From an uncultured Prevotella sp. (GTDB lineage Bacteria; Bacteroidota; Bacteroidia; Bacteroidales; Bacteroidaceae), in the NCBI GenBank assembly GCA_947170725.1, contig CAMVUM010000014.1, forward strand, positions 1 to 64,000: 64,000 nucleotides of DNA, read 5' to 3'. The position numbers and the translations under genes are program-made. The notes below the pieces were generated by a model. The model made no database searches. It was given only the letters and a program-made list of their open reading frames with translations, and was not told the DNA's origin. Shown here in pieces: positions 27,490 to 37,240 of this stretch. Position 1 is the stretch's first letter, and every line of letters starts with the position of its first letter.

Positions 27490-27885
27490 TGTTAAAAACT
27501 ACGAACAATCCCAACAAACACCTTAAAATCCTTGCGATATTCAGAAATTAAAATCCAAAGGACGGAAATAACGCAAAACAGCGCGTGCATATTTTATTAT
27601 CTGAAAGACAATACGTTATGAGAAAAATTACGAAAATGTGCAATAATTTGTAATGTTTTATCTTGCCGTAAGGGCCTCCCGGGGTTGCAATAAGGCCTTT
27701 ATTGCATTGCAACGGGCACGCCGTTGGAAGCCAAAAGAAGCCTTGTTGCAACCCTGGGAGACCCTTACGGCAGGATTTTCAGTCATACAACACAACAAAA
27801 TAACGTCCCAAAGCCGATATTTCGATTTTGGGACACTCTATTTTGAGAATTTTCAAGTGTTAAATTCCGTGATATTATCATGACA
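27490..27885 (+). repeat. 396-bp intergenic repeat element, copy B
   Basis: Starts with TGTTAAAAAC (27490) and ends with GTGTTAAATTCC (27858-27869) and TGACA (27881-27885). GCGCGTGCAT is at 27581-27590, GTGCAATAA near 27638, and a 107-bp imperfect palindrome at 27665-27771 whose arms pair over about 32 bp. A second hairpin unique to this copy pairs GTCCCAAA (27805) with TTTGGGAC (27827-27834). About four-fifths identical by eye to copy D over the first 100 bp, with no gaps. It lies between the feoAB terminator and the purU promoter. The sequence from 27886 to 28091 shows nothing else. Confidence 0.88.
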
Positions 27886-28091
27886 CTACAAAACACTATA
27901 AACCTATGGTCAAGCAAATTTGAATACAAGCTATTAGCAAGGAGTTCAAAAGATGCGAAAATCTCCTGATATAGCATCATATATATACCGAAAAAGTTCT
28001 ATTGCCGGAATTTAATGCTATCATAAACCATAAAAAGCTGTCAATATGTAATATTTCATGGCATTAAGACGTGGAATATAATATTTTTTTG

Positions 28092-28099
28092 TAATTTTG
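28092..28099 (+). promoter_or_regulatory. -7 box for the purU-his-lys run
   Basis: TAATTTTG (TAnnTTTG), 43 bp before the purU ATG. It is the only clear promoter before a run of genes that extends to fbp. Confidence 0.6.
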
Positions 28100-28142
28100 C
28101 CCTTTAAATTGGAATAATATACATCAAAGTATCAGTCAAAGA

Positions 28143-29006
28143 ATGAAACCGACGGCAATTCTGCTCCTGCATTGTCCCGACCAACAGGGAATAATAACGG
28201 AGCTGACAAAATTCATAACGGACAATCAAGGAAACATCGTCTATCTGGATCAGTACGTTGACAGACAGGACGGTGTCTTCTTCATGAGAATAGAATGGGA
28301 ACTTGACACTTTCCTCATCCCGCGCGATAAGATTGAGGAATATATCAAGACTCTGTATGCACAACGTTATAATATGGTGTGCCGCCTCTACTTCAACGAT
28401 ATAAAACCGCGTATGGCAATTTTTGTAAGTAAAATGAGCCATTGTCTTTACGACCTGCTTGCAAGATATAAGGCAGGAGAATGGGACGTCGAGATTCCGT
28501 GTATTGTGAGCAACCACGAAGACCTTCGATATATCGCCGAACAGTTCGGTATTCCCTATTACGTCTGGTCCATCAACAAGGACCACTCCAACAAGGAGGA
28601 AGTGGAGAAAGCCGAGATGGAACTGCTCAAAAAAGAGAAGGTGACGTTCATCGTGCTCGCCCGCTACATGCAGATAATAAGCGAGGACATGATACAGCAG
28701 TATCCCAACCATATCATCAACATACACCACTCGTTCCTTCCTGCGTTCATCGGTGCGCGGCCTTATCATCAGGCATGGACACGCGGTGTCAAAATCATCG
28801 GAGCGACGAGCCACTATGTCACGTCGGAACTGGACGCCGGCCCCATCATCGAGCAGGACGTCGTCCGCATAACCCACAAGGATACGCCAGAAAGCCTTGT
28901 GCTCAAAGGACGCGACTTGGAGAAAATAGTACTCTCGCGAGCCGTCACCAAACACATAGAGAGGAAAATCCTCACGTACCATAACAAGACAATCATTTTC
29001 AGCTGA
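28143..29006 (+). CDS. purU: Formyltetrahydrofolate deformylase PurU
   Basis: 287 residues. It hydrolyses 10-formyl-tetrahydrofolate to formate and tetrahydrofolate; the formate can feed formate-dependent purine synthesis. An N-terminal ACT domain (about 5-85) is followed by a formyl transferase-type catalytic domain (about 90-280) carrying NIHHSFLPAF and the late Asp in SELDAGPIIEQD. Its stop overlaps the hisH start by one base (TGATG), so coupling with histidine synthesis is likely. That makes sense because the HisHF reaction releases AICAR, a purine intermediate that also consumes formyl-folate (inference). Confidence 0.96.
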   Translation: MKPTAILLLHCPDQQGIITELTKFITDNQGNIVYLDQYVDRQDGVFFMRIEWELDTFLIPRDKIEEYIKTLYAQRYNMVCRLYFNDIKPRMAIFVSKMSHCLYDLLARYKAGEWDVEIPCIVSNHEDLRYIAEQFGIPYYVWSINKDHSNKEEVEKAEMELLKKEKVTFIVLARYMQIISEDMIQQYPNHIINIHHSFLPAFIGARPYHQAWTRGVKIIGATSHYVTSELDAGPIIEQDVVRITHKDTPESLVLKGRDLEKIVLSRAVTKHIERKILTYHNKTIIFS

Positions 29007-29596
29007 TGAATGTCGCGATTATAAAATACAACGCAGGCAATATATATTCCGTTGTCAATGCCCTGCGGCGTCTTGGTGTCGAGCCGCTGCTGACGGACGA
29101 CGCAGAAGAGCTCGAACGGGCCGACCGTGTCCTGTTCCCTGGACAGGGAGAAGCGGGAAACATCATGAGGTATCTCCGCGCCAACAGACTTGACGAACTC
29201 ATCAAAAACCTCAGACAACCGGTTCTGGGGATATGCGTCGGTCAGCAGCTTCTGTGCCGCCACTCTGAAGAAGGCGACACCGACTGCATCGGTATCTTCG
29301 GCGCTGACGTCAGGCGTTTCCATCCGGAACGCCATGAGGACAAAGTGCCAGCCATGGGCTGGAACTCGTTGCACGGCATGAAGAGTCCGCTGTTCAAGGG
29401 ACTGCGTGAAAACGACTATGTCTATTTCGTCCATAGCTATTATGTCCCCCTGTGTGACGATACCATTGCAACGGCCGACCATATACTGCCGTACAGTGCA
29501 GCCCTGCAGCACGACAACTTCTACGCCACGCAATTCCATCCCGAGAAGAGCGGACGCGTGGGAGAAACTATAATAAGGAACTTTCTGGAACTATGA
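29006..29596 (+). CDS. hisH: Imidazole glycerol phosphate synthase, glutaminase subunit HisH
   Basis: 196 residues, a class I glutamine amidotransferase. The nucleophile is C77 in GICVGQQLL, and the catalytic His and Glu lie in ATQFHPEKSG near the C-terminus. It supplies ammonia to HisF for making imidazole glycerol phosphate and AICAR. Start overlaps the purU stop, and its own stop overlaps the hisA start by 4 bp (ATGA). Normal length. Confidence 0.97.
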   Translation: MNVAIIKYNAGNIYSVVNALRRLGVEPLLTDDAEELERADRVLFPGQGEAGNIMRYLRANRLDELIKNLRQPVLGICVGQQLLCRHSEEGDTDCIGIFGADVRRFHPERHEDKVPAMGWNSLHGMKSPLFKGLRENDYVYFVHSYYVPLCDDTIATADHILPYSAALQHDNFYATQFHPEKSGRVGETIIRNFLEL

Positions 29597-30318
29597 TAGA
29601 ACTGATACCGGCCATTGACATCATTGACGGCAAATGCGTGCGCCTCACCAAAGGCGATTATCAGCAAAAAGCAGTATACAGCGACAGCCCTGCTGACATT
29701 GCGAAGAAGATGGAGACCATCGGATATAAAAGACTTCACGTGGTCGACCTTGACGGAGCCAAGTCAAAACATATCGTCAATACGGCTGCCCTGCAGAGCA
29801 TAACCACATCGACTTTGCTTACCGTCGACTTTGGCGGTGGCATAAAGACGGACTGCGACATCGAGACGGCTTTCAGGAACGGCGCGTCGATGGTGACCGT
29901 CGGTTCCGTGGCTGTCACATCGCCAGAGTTGCTCGACACGTGGATTGAGCGTTATGGAGCCGAGCGGATTGTCCTTGGAGCCGATGTCCGCGACGGACGC
30001 ATCGCCATCAACGGATGGAAAGAGGACTCCGAACTCGAACTGCACCACTTTCTGGAACGTTACGTCAAGCGCGGAATCAGGAATGTCTTGTGTACAGACA
30101 TATCACGCGACGGAACACTGACCGGACCGGCCATACCTTTATATAAGGACATCATGGCGGCATTTCCCGACCTCCATCTCATTGCGAGCGGCGGGGTCTC
30201 CTGCATGGAGGACATAGAGAAACTGGACGAAGCCGGCATACCAGCCGTGGTCTTCGGAAAAGCTATATATGAAGGACGGATTGATATGAAGAAACTATGG
30301 GACTGGCAAAACGGATAA
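29593..30318 (+). CDS. hisA: ProFAR isomerase HisA
   Basis: 241 residues of TIM-barrel fold. It converts ProFAR to PRFAR in histidine synthesis. The first catalytic Asp is in [16 protein letters not shown] at the N-terminus, and the second lies in the region of [12 protein letters not shown]. Overlaps hisH by 4 bp and hisF by 22 bp. Confidence 0.97.
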   Translation: MIELIPAIDIIDGKCVRLTKGDYQQKAVYSDSPADIAKKMETIGYKRLHVVDLDGAKSKHIVNTAALQSITTSTLLTVDFGGGIKTDCDIETAFRNGASMVTVGSVAVTSPELLDTWIERYGAERIVLGADVRDGRIAINGWKEDSELELHHFLERYVKRGIRNVLCTDISRDGTLTGPAIPLYKDIMAAFPDLHLIASGGVSCMEDIEKLDEAGIPAVVFGKAIYEGRIDMKKLWDWQNG

Positions 30319-31055
30319 TACCATGCCTCGACGTCAAAAACGGAGAGACGGTCAAGGGAACCAACTTTGTAAACCTTCGCTCGGCAGGTGATCCGGTGGA
30401 ACTTGGCAAGGCCTACAGCGAGGCCGGAGCCGACGAATTAGTATTTCTTGACATCACGGCAAGCTATGAGGGACGCAAGACGTTCACCGACATGGTCACA
30501 CGTGTTGCAGCCGAGATAAACATTCCGTTCACCGTCGGCGGAGGCATCAACGAACTGATGGACGTTGAGCGGCTTCTGCATGCCGGAGCAGACAAAATCA
30601 GCATCAACAGTGCCGCTATCCGCAATCCGGAGCTCATCAGCGACATTACCGAACGATTCGGAAGCCAGGTGTGCGTATGTGCTATTGACGCAAGACTTGA
30701 CGACGACGGCTGGCACTGCTACGCAAAGGGCGGCCGCGAACGCACCGAACTCGGACTCTTTGACTGGGCACATGAGGTTCAGGAGCGTGGAGCAGGCGAG
30801 ATTCTCTTCACGAGCATGAACCATGACGGCATGAAGAACGGATATGCCAACGAGGCACTGGCACGGCTGGCGGACATCCTGTCCATTCCGGTCATAGCCA
30901 GCGGCGGAGCAGGAAAGAAGGAACATTTCCGCGATGCTTTCACCATAGGACATGCCGACGCCGCACTGGCCGCAAGCGTGTTTCATTTCGGCGAGATACC
31001 CATCCCGGAACTGAAAGAATATCTGAGAAAAGAAAGCATTGATATACGTATATAA
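30297..31055 (+). CDS. hisF: Imidazole glycerol phosphate synthase, cyclase subunit HisF
   Basis: 252 residues of TIM-barrel fold. It closes the imidazole ring of IGP using ammonia from HisH. The start [21 protein letters not shown] matches the family, with catalytic Asp in CLDV and the second in [11 protein letters not shown], where HisF usually has DGTK. Its ATG lies inside the 3' end of hisA (22-bp overlap), so coupling is strong. Confidence 0.97.
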   Translation: MGLAKRIIPCLDVKNGETVKGTNFVNLRSAGDPVELGKAYSEAGADELVFLDITASYEGRKTFTDMVTRVAAEINIPFTVGGGINELMDVERLLHAGADKISINSAAIRNPELISDITERFGSQVCVCAIDARLDDDGWHCYAKGGRERTELGLFDWAHEVQERGAGEILFTSMNHDGMKNGYANEALARLADILSIPVIASGGAGKKEHFRDAFTIGHADAALAASVFHFGEIPIPELKEYLRKESIDIRI

Positions 31056-31066
31056 AAAGACAAGAT

Positions 31067-31681
31067 ATGAAAATTGACTTTGAAAAGGGAAACGGTTTCG
31101 TTCCCGCCATCATTCAGGATGCCACAACGAAAAACGTCCTGATGCTGGGATATATGAATGAAGAGGCCTATAACAAAACGATAAAGACAGGACGCGTTAC
31201 GTTCTACAGTCGCAGCCGACAGCGTCTGTGGACAAAGGGCGAGACGTCAGGAAACTTTCTCAATCTGGTCAGCATGGACATCGACTGCGACAACGATACT
31301 CTTCTTGTCAAGGTCAATCCTGTCGGACCTACATGCCATAAAGGGACGGATACGTGCTGGGGCGAGAATAATGAGAGCAATCCATTACTCTTCCTGACAG
31401 ACCTTCAGGACTTCATCATCAAGCGGCATGAGGAAATGCCTGAGGGAAGCTACACGACATCGCTATTCAAGGATGGCCTTAACCGAATGGCGCAAAAGGT
31501 TGGCGAAGAGGCACTTGAAGCTGTCATTGAAGCTGTCAACGGAACGAATGAAAGGTTGCTATATGAAGGGTCCGACATGCTATATCACCTCATTGTCCTG
31601 CTGACGAGCAAGGGATTGCGCATTGAGGATCTGGCAAAAGAACTTCAGGTACGTCACGACCCGAATTGGCAGAAACATTAA
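31067..31681 (+). CDS. hisIE: Bifunctional PRA-CH/PRA-PH protein HisIE
   Basis: 204 residues. The N-terminal phosphoribosyl-AMP cyclohydrolase domain (about 1-110) has GYMNEEAY, the zinc Cys in MDIDCDND and TCHKGTDTCW. The C-terminal phosphoribosyl-ATP pyrophosphohydrolase (about 115-200) has the EEALEAVIEA helix. It carries out the second and third steps of histidine synthesis. 11 bp after hisF. The remaining his genes (hisG, D, C, B) are not in this window. Confidence 0.96.
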   Translation: MKIDFEKGNGFVPAIIQDATTKNVLMLGYMNEEAYNKTIKTGRVTFYSRSRQRLWTKGETSGNFLNLVSMDIDCDNDTLLVKVNPVGPTCHKGTDTCWGENNESNPLLFLTDLQDFIIKRHEEMPEGSYTTSLFKDGLNRMAQKVGEEALEAVIEAVNGTNERLLYEGSDMLYHLIVLLTSKGLRIEDLAKELQVRHDPNWQKH

Positions 31682-31695
31682 AACCAAGGAAGACA

Positions 31696-32400
31696 ATGCT
31701 CATAGACTATAAGAAGGTCAACATACATCAGGTGACAGGAGACACCGTGCTCACGGATGTCAACTTCCATGTGGATGAAGGAGAGTTCATCTACATCATA
31801 GGCCGCGTCGGCTCAGGCAAGAGTTCGCTGCTGAAGTCAATATACTTTGAACTTGATGTGGACGAGGCGGAAAGCGCCGTCATCATCAACCATGACATAC
31901 GCAAGCTGAAAAAGAAATACGTTCCGGCCTTGCGGCGGCAGATGGGAATAATATTTCAGGATTTCCAGTTGCTCGGAGATCGTACCGTATATAAGAACCT
32001 CTATTTCGTCTTGAAAGCAACAGGATGGAAAGACCGGAACGACATTGACAAGCGAATCAAAGAGGTGCTGGCCGATGTAGGAATGGAAGATAAGGCTGAC
32101 AAGTTCCCATACGAGCTGTCAGGAGGCGAACAGCAGCATATCGCCATTGCACGCGCTATCCTGAACAATCCCAAGCTAATTGTCGCAGATGAGCCGACAG
32201 GCAATCTCGACCCGGAAACGGCAGAGGGAATAATACAGCTTCTGCGGCATATATCGCAGACGGGGACAGCCGTCATAATGAGTACGCACAACATGGTGCT
32301 CGTGAACAAATATCCCGGCATCGTCTACCGATGCTGCGACGGTTCGCTCGAAGAAGTCACAAAAGACTATAATGAAATACTGTCTGAGGAAGAGAACTGA
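31696..32400 (+). CDS. ftsE: Cell division ATP-binding protein FtsE
   Basis: 234 residues from ATG 31696; an upstream in-frame start at 31666 overlaps hisIE. Walker [10 protein letters not shown], signature [13 protein letters not shown], Walker [13 protein letters not shown]. FtsE with the membrane protein FtsX controls peptidoglycan hydrolases at the division site. No ftsX is adjacent; it lies instead between hisIE and lysC. The close similarity to LolD/MacB ATPases leaves a small doubt, but the short form and lysC neighbourhood favour FtsE. Confidence 0.88.
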   Translation: MLIDYKKVNIHQVTGDTVLTDVNFHVDEGEFIYIIGRVGSGKSSLLKSIYFELDVDEAESAVIINHDIRKLKKKYVPALRRQMGIIFQDFQLLGDRTVYKNLYFVLKATGWKDRNDIDKRIKEVLADVGMEDKADKFPYELSGGEQQHIAIARAILNNPKLIVADEPTGNLDPETAEGIIQLLRHISQTGTAVIMSTHNMVLVNKYPGIVYRCCDGSLEEVTKDYNEILSEEEN

Positions 32401-32441
32401 GACAGTACAACAATAAAAGAATAATAAAAAAAAGATAGAAC

Positions 32442-33758
32442 ATGAAAGTAATGAAGTTTGGTGGCACATCTGTTGGCACACCGGCACGTATGAAAGACGT
32501 GACAAGACTTGTAACATCGTCTGGTAATCCTGTATTCATAGTATTGTCCGCTATGTCTGGCACGACAAACTCACTTGTGGAGATATCCAATTATCTGTAT
32601 AAGAAGAACCCTGAAGGGGCCAACGAGGTCATCAATAAACTCGAAGAGAAATATCATGCACATGTTGAAGAACTATATTCTACAGACGAATGGAAGGAAA
32701 AGACCAACAGTTTCCTGACGGAAGAGTTCAGTTATCTGCGTTCGTTCACAAAGGAACTGTTCACAAGCTTTGAGGAAAAGAACATCGTAGCACAGGGAGA
32801 AATAATCAGCACCAACATGGTGGCCAACTACATGAAGGAGCAAGGCTACAGCGTCACACTGCTGTCGGCTCTGGACTTCATGCGGACAGACAAGAACTCT
32901 GAGCCAGACATTACGTTCATAAGAAAGAACCTGAACAGCATCCTCAACGAGACACCGGCTTCACAGGTCTATATAACCCAGGGATTCATCTGCCGCAATG
33001 CCTATGGCGAGGTTGACAATCTGCAACGAGGAGGTAGCGACTATACAGCTTCACTGATAGGAGCAGCCATTGACGCAGAAGAAATACAGATATGGACCGA
33101 CATTGACGGTATGCACAACAACGACCCGCGTATCGTTGACAACACAGCTCCTGTACACCAACTGCACTTCGAAGAAGCTGCCGAGCTGGCCTATTTCGGC
33201 GCCAAGATCCTGCATCCGACGTGCATACAGCCCGCCAAATACTCCAATATTCCGGTACGCCTGCTCAATACGATGGACCCAGAGGCCGAAGGTACGACAA
33301 TAAGCAACAAAACGGAAACCGGTAGAATCAAAGCGGTTGCAGCCAAGAGCAACATCACGGCCATCAAGATAAAGAGCAGCCGCATGCTTCTTGCAACTGG
33401 ATTTCTCCGCAAGGTTTTCGAGATATTCGAAAGCTATCAGACACCTATTGACATGGTCTGCACATCAGAAGTTGGAGTCTCTATGAGCATCGACAACAAC
33501 TCACACCTCAATGAGATTGTTGACGAACTGAAGAAATATGGTACTGTCACTGTTGACAGTGACATGTGCATCATCTGCGTAGTCGGTGACCTCGACTGGA
33601 GCAACGTCGGTTTCGAGACACTTGCAACAGAGGCGATGAAGAGCATCCCCGTCCGTATGATTTCGTATGGCGGCTCAAACTATAACATATCGTTCCTTAT
33701 AAAGGAAGATGATAAGAAGCGTGCACTGCAGAACCTGAGCAATACCTTATTCAAATAA
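32442..33758 (+). CDS. lysC: Aspartate kinase LysC (monofunctional)
   Basis: 438 residues. It phosphorylates aspartate, the first step to lysine, diaminopimelate, threonine and methionine. The kinase domain begins with MKVMKFGGTSVG and contains RGGSDYTASLIGAAI. Two ACT domains follow (about 300-437), so feedback inhibition is expected. It lacks a homoserine dehydrogenase domain. 41 bp after ftsE and 37 bp before lysA. Confidence 0.96.
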   Translation: MKVMKFGGTSVGTPARMKDVTRLVTSSGNPVFIVLSAMSGTTNSLVEISNYLYKKNPEGANEVINKLEEKYHAHVEELYSTDEWKEKTNSFLTEEFSYLRSFTKELFTSFEEKNIVAQGEIISTNMVANYMKEQGYSVTLLSALDFMRTDKNSEPDITFIRKNLNSILNETPASQVYITQGFICRNAYGEVDNLQRGGSDYTASLIGAAIDAEEIQIWTDIDGMHNNDPRIVDNTAPVHQLHFEEAAELAYFGAKILHPTCIQPAKYSNIPVRLLNTMDPEAEGTTISNKTETGRIKAVAAKSNITAIKIKSSRMLLATGFLRKVFEIFESYQTPIDMVCTSEVGVSMSIDNNSHLNEIVDELKKYGTVTVDSDMCIICVVGDLDWSNVGFETLATEAMKSIPVRMISYGGSNYNISFLIKEDDKKRALQNLSNTLFK

Positions 33759-33795
33759 GCAGCATACAACAATACACACATAACACAGACATAAA

Positions 33796-34956
33796 ATGAT
33801 AAGGCGATTACCGACAGACAAATTTCAGGCAATACGCACGCCATTCTACTATTACGACACATCCTTGCTGAAGGAAACTCTGGAAGCTATCAAGGCCGAA
33901 GCCAACAAACATGACGGATTCATCGTCCATTATGCAGTGAAGGCAAACGCCAATCCGAAGGTGCTGAAAATCATCAGCAACGCCAATCTCGGGGCCGACT
34001 GTGTGAGCGGGGGTGAGATTTCAGCAGCATGTGACGCAGGATTTCCTTCAAAAGATATCGTCTATGCCGGAGTCGGCAAAAGCGATTGGGAAATCAATCT
34101 CGGTCTCGACCGCGATATTTTCTGCTTCAATGTGGAAAGTTCAGCCGAGCTGGAAGTAATAAACGAACTGGCTGAAAAGAAAGGCAAGACAGCGAATGTA
34201 GCTTTCCGCATAAATCCGGATGTTGGAGCACATACACATGCCAACATCACAACGGGTCTGGCAGAGAATAAGTTCGGCATCGCTATGAATGACATGGAGG
34301 CTGTCATACGGCTGGCTGCAAAGCTCAGCAATGTCAGATATGTAGGACTCCACTTCCACATCGGTTCCCAGATACTTGAAATGGATGATTTCGTAGCACT
34401 GTGCGAGCGTATCAACGAACTGCAGACAAAGTTGGAGGAAGCAGGTATTACTACTGAGAACATCAACGTTGGAGGCGGACTCGGTATAAATTATAATGCT
34501 CCCGACGAGAATCCTGTGCCGGACTTTAAAGCCTACTTCGACACATACGCCAAGCATCTGAAGCTTCGTCCAGGCCAGAAATTGCACTTTGAACTCGGTC
34601 GTGCCGTAGTAGCTCAATGCGGTTCGCTCATCACCCGCACGCTATACATAAAGCAGGGGACGGCCAAGCAGTTTGCCATTGTCGACGCCGGAATGACCGA
34701 CCTTATCCGTCCGGCATTATACCAGGCGTTCCACAAGATAGAGAACATCAGCAGCGACATGCCTTGTGAACAGTATGATGTCGTGGGACCTATATGCGAG
34801 TCGAGCGATGTCTTTGCAAAACAGATCAGCCTCAATAAAACCAAACGCGGAGATTTCATCGCCATCCGCTCAGCCGGAGCTTACGGTGAAATCATGGCAT
34901 CTGGATATAACTGCCGATGCCTGCCGGAAGGATATCTGAGTGAAGAATTGGACTAA
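33796..34956 (+). CDS. lysA: Diaminopimelate decarboxylase LysA
   Basis: 386 residues, fold III PLP enzyme. The PLP lysine is in HYAVKANANPKVL (about residue 47), the Gly-rich phosphate site in NVGGGLGINY, and the C-terminal catalytic Cys in GPICESSDVF. It makes lysine from meso-diaminopimelate. Paired with lysC, the first enzyme of the same route. The downstream glycosyltransferase gene starts 3 bp after the stop. Confidence 0.96.
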   Translation: MIRRLPTDKFQAIRTPFYYYDTSLLKETLEAIKAEANKHDGFIVHYAVKANANPKVLKIISNANLGADCVSGGEISAACDAGFPSKDIVYAGVGKSDWEINLGLDRDIFCFNVESSAELEVINELAEKKGKTANVAFRINPDVGAHTHANITTGLAENKFGIAMNDMEAVIRLAAKLSNVRYVGLHFHIGSQILEMDDFVALCERINELQTKLEEAGITTENINVGGGLGINYNAPDENPVPDFKAYFDTYAKHLKLRPGQKLHFELGRAVVAQCGSLITRTLYIKQGTAKQFAIVDAGMTDLIRPALYQAFHKIENISSDMPCEQYDVVGPICESSDVFAKQISLNKTKRGDFIAIRSAGAYGEIMASGYNCRCLPEGYLSEELD

Positions 34957-34959
34957 AGC

Positions 34960-36105
34960 ATGACAACAGAGGAAATCATGACCATAACGGCAAGCAGCAT
35001 ATTGGTGCTGCTTGCCATCATAACCCCACTGTGCAACGGATTATTCAGAAATCCTTTGCGCAAGAAAAGAGGTGGCGGCACGAAAGACGGTGAGGCCTCT
35101 CCACTTTCCATCATTCTTACCGTTCACGACCAGGGATATGAGCTTGAGCGCAACTTACCGACATTGCTGTCCCAAAAATATGACGCAGGATTTGAAGTCA
35201 TAGTTGTTGACGAATCCTCCACGGACAACACCAATGATGTGCTCACACTTCTGAAAAGCCAATATTCCAATCTCTACACGACGTTCATTCCAGAATCAAG
35301 CCACTATCTCAGCCGCCGCAAGCTGGCACTGACCATCGGCATCAAAGCGGCCAAGAACGAGTGGCTCTTACTGACCGATGCCGACTGCCGTCCAAACAGC
35401 GACAAGTGGCTCGAAACAATATCACATCACTGCAACGACGATACGGACATTGTGCTCGGATATTCCAACTATGAGCCTCAGACAAACTCGTTCTATAGAT
35501 TCGAACGTCTGCTCACCTCATGTCTTTTCATGAGAAAAGCACAGAAAGGCATGGCATACAGATACGACGGAAGCAATCTTGCCGTACGCAAGAGCGTTTT
35601 CATGAACCATAACGGATTCGTGAAGAACCTGAAATATCTGCGTGGAGAATATGATTTCCTTGTGAATGAATATGCTCAGCCCGGTCGCACAGCCATTGCA
35701 ACGGAACCGGAAACGTTCATGCGGCAGGACGAACCGTCCACAAAGACATGGGTGAACAGCCATCTATACTACATGGAAACCCGTAAGCATCTCAAGCGCT
35801 CTGCTTCATACAGACTTCCGTTCAATCTCAATATGGGTGTGATGTACGTAAATTATATCCTCATCATTTCCGCACTCATCCACTCTCTTTGCTCCTCCGA
35901 CATCATCCTGACCGCAGCATCAGCATTGAGTCTCATAATAACGCTCACTATGCGTACGATGATTGCATGCCGGACCGCAGCCGGATTTGGTGAGAAGCTG
36001 CCCTGCGCGCTCATTCCCCTTATGGAACTGCGCATATTATGGCAGAACGCATGGTTCATGTTGCGCCACCGCCGTTCCGACAAATACGATTTCATACGCA
36101 GATAG
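34960..36105 (+). CDS. Membrane glycosyltransferase, family 2
   Basis: 381 residues. An N-terminal membrane span (about 8-28) is followed by a GT-A domain (about 45-265) starting LSIILTVHDQGYELERNLP, with a nucleotide-sugar metal site LLTDADCRP and a later EYDF segment; two or three membrane spans lie at the C-terminus (about 285-340). Such proteins transfer sugars to lipid-linked or surface glycans at the inner membrane. It starts 3 bp after lysA, so it shares that transcript. Donor and acceptor unknown. Confidence 0.88.
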   Translation: MTTEEIMTITASSILVLLAIITPLCNGLFRNPLRKKRGGGTKDGEASPLSIILTVHDQGYELERNLPTLLSQKYDAGFEVIVVDESSTDNTNDVLTLLKSQYSNLYTTFIPESSHYLSRRKLALTIGIKAAKNEWLLLTDADCRPNSDKWLETISHHCNDDTDIVLGYSNYEPQTNSFYRFERLLTSCLFMRKAQKGMAYRYDGSNLAVRKSVFMNHNGFVKNLKYLRGEYDFLVNEYAQPGRTAIATEPETFMRQDEPSTKTWVNSHLYYMETRKHLKRSASYRLPFNLNMGVMYVNYILIISALIHSLCSSDIILTAASALSLIITLTMRTMIACRTAAGFGEKLPCALIPLMELRILWQNAWFMLRHRRSDKYDFIRR

Positions 36106-36145
36106 AGCCACAGAATATACGCAGTGATATATAGACGATAAAGAC

Positions 36146-37240
36146 ATGACAATACTGCATTTCCACACCGGTACAGACAACATGATAACCCAGTATGTTA
36201 ACATGCTGGCAGACGTGATGAAGGAATATGTGGAAGTTTATGCTGCCACCTCACTGATATCGTTCCGCAAACAACTCCACAAGCATCATCCCGACATTGT
36301 CCATCTCCATGGATGCTGGTCGGTTCAGATTGCGATGGCGGCCCATACTGCAATTCGGAACGGTGCGCGCATCGTCTTAACACCGCATGGTCAACTTGAG
36401 CAATGGATTATAAAACAAAACTATTGGAAAGAAAAACTGCCAAAGACAATAGCCTTCCAACGTCGAATTGTTAGTAAAGCATATACTGTGATAGCCATGG
36501 GGCGTATGGAGGAGAATAACCTGAAGCGTATGAAGTGGAACACGCGCATAGAAACCGTGCGCAACCCTCTCATCACTGAAGCGATAACGGAGGCTGAAGC
36601 CGGCACACTTATCCACGCTGTCTACCGTAAAGTTACGGACACCAACGTCCTGCAACTTATGGATAAGACAACAGCCAGAGCCATACGCCCGCTCATCAAA
36701 GTAGGCCTCACCGGCAACCATCTGTGGCTGAGTGACACCGAATACACTTTATTCCGCAATCCGGAAGACATTTCATGGCGCAAAATCATGATCTATGCCG
36801 CCCAAGAAAACATAATAGAAACAATACGCCGAGGTATCTGCGTGCTCGGAATATCCGCTCCTGACTTTTCGGCGGAAAGCGTTCCCCACTATCTTCCGAA
36901 CAATTTCATTCCCTCCTGCCCTATTTCCGATATAGAAGGCAGTGATGACAACAAGCGTCTGGTTGCCATGATATGCAAGGCAAAGAAATTCGTCTCTTCC
37001 AAAAGACTAACCATATATAATATGGTAGAACTGACCTCAACATTGCTCCAAAACAATATTGACGATGGAAAACTGAAAGAACTGTTGTCAGACAAGAATC
37101 TGTTGAAGTTCGCCGGACGACTAATGAAGACAGCTGAAGACATGACAGGACTGGACGAGGGCTTTATGCCGGTGAAAGCTATTGACGACAAAAAGACAAA
37201 CAATATAAGATCTACAATAAACAAGCACTTGGAAATATGA
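36146..37240 (+). CDS. GT-B-like protein: glycosyltransferase-4 N-terminal half with unknown C-terminal half
   Basis: 364 residues. The first 155 residues follow the N-terminal lobe of family 4 glycosyltransferases (PDIVHLHGCW, RIVLTPHGQLEQW and an IETVRNPL linker). The C-terminal 200 residues contain no GT-1 lobe: the donor-binding Ex7E region and the Gly-rich loop are absent. Instead there is a helix-rich segment with no family I recognise. It lies between a family 2 glycosyltransferase and fbp (4-bp overlap with fbp). It could be a non-catalytic partner of the upstream enzyme or a degenerate transferase. Confidence 0.6.
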   Translation: MTILHFHTGTDNMITQYVNMLADVMKEYVEVYAATSLISFRKQLHKHHPDIVHLHGCWSVQIAMAAHTAIRNGARIVLTPHGQLEQWIIKQNYWKEKLPKTIAFQRRIVSKAYTVIAMGRMEENNLKRMKWNTRIETVRNPLITEAITEAEAGTLIHAVYRKVTDTNVLQLMDKTTARAIRPLIKVGLTGNHLWLSDTEYTLFRNPEDISWRKIMIYAAQENIIETIRRGICVLGISAPDFSAESVPHYLPNNFIPSCPISDIEGSDDNKRLVAMICKAKKFVSSKRLTIYNMVELTSTLLQNNIDDGKLKELLSDKNLLKFAGRLMKTAEDMTGLDEGFMPVKAIDDKKTNNIRSTINKHLEI

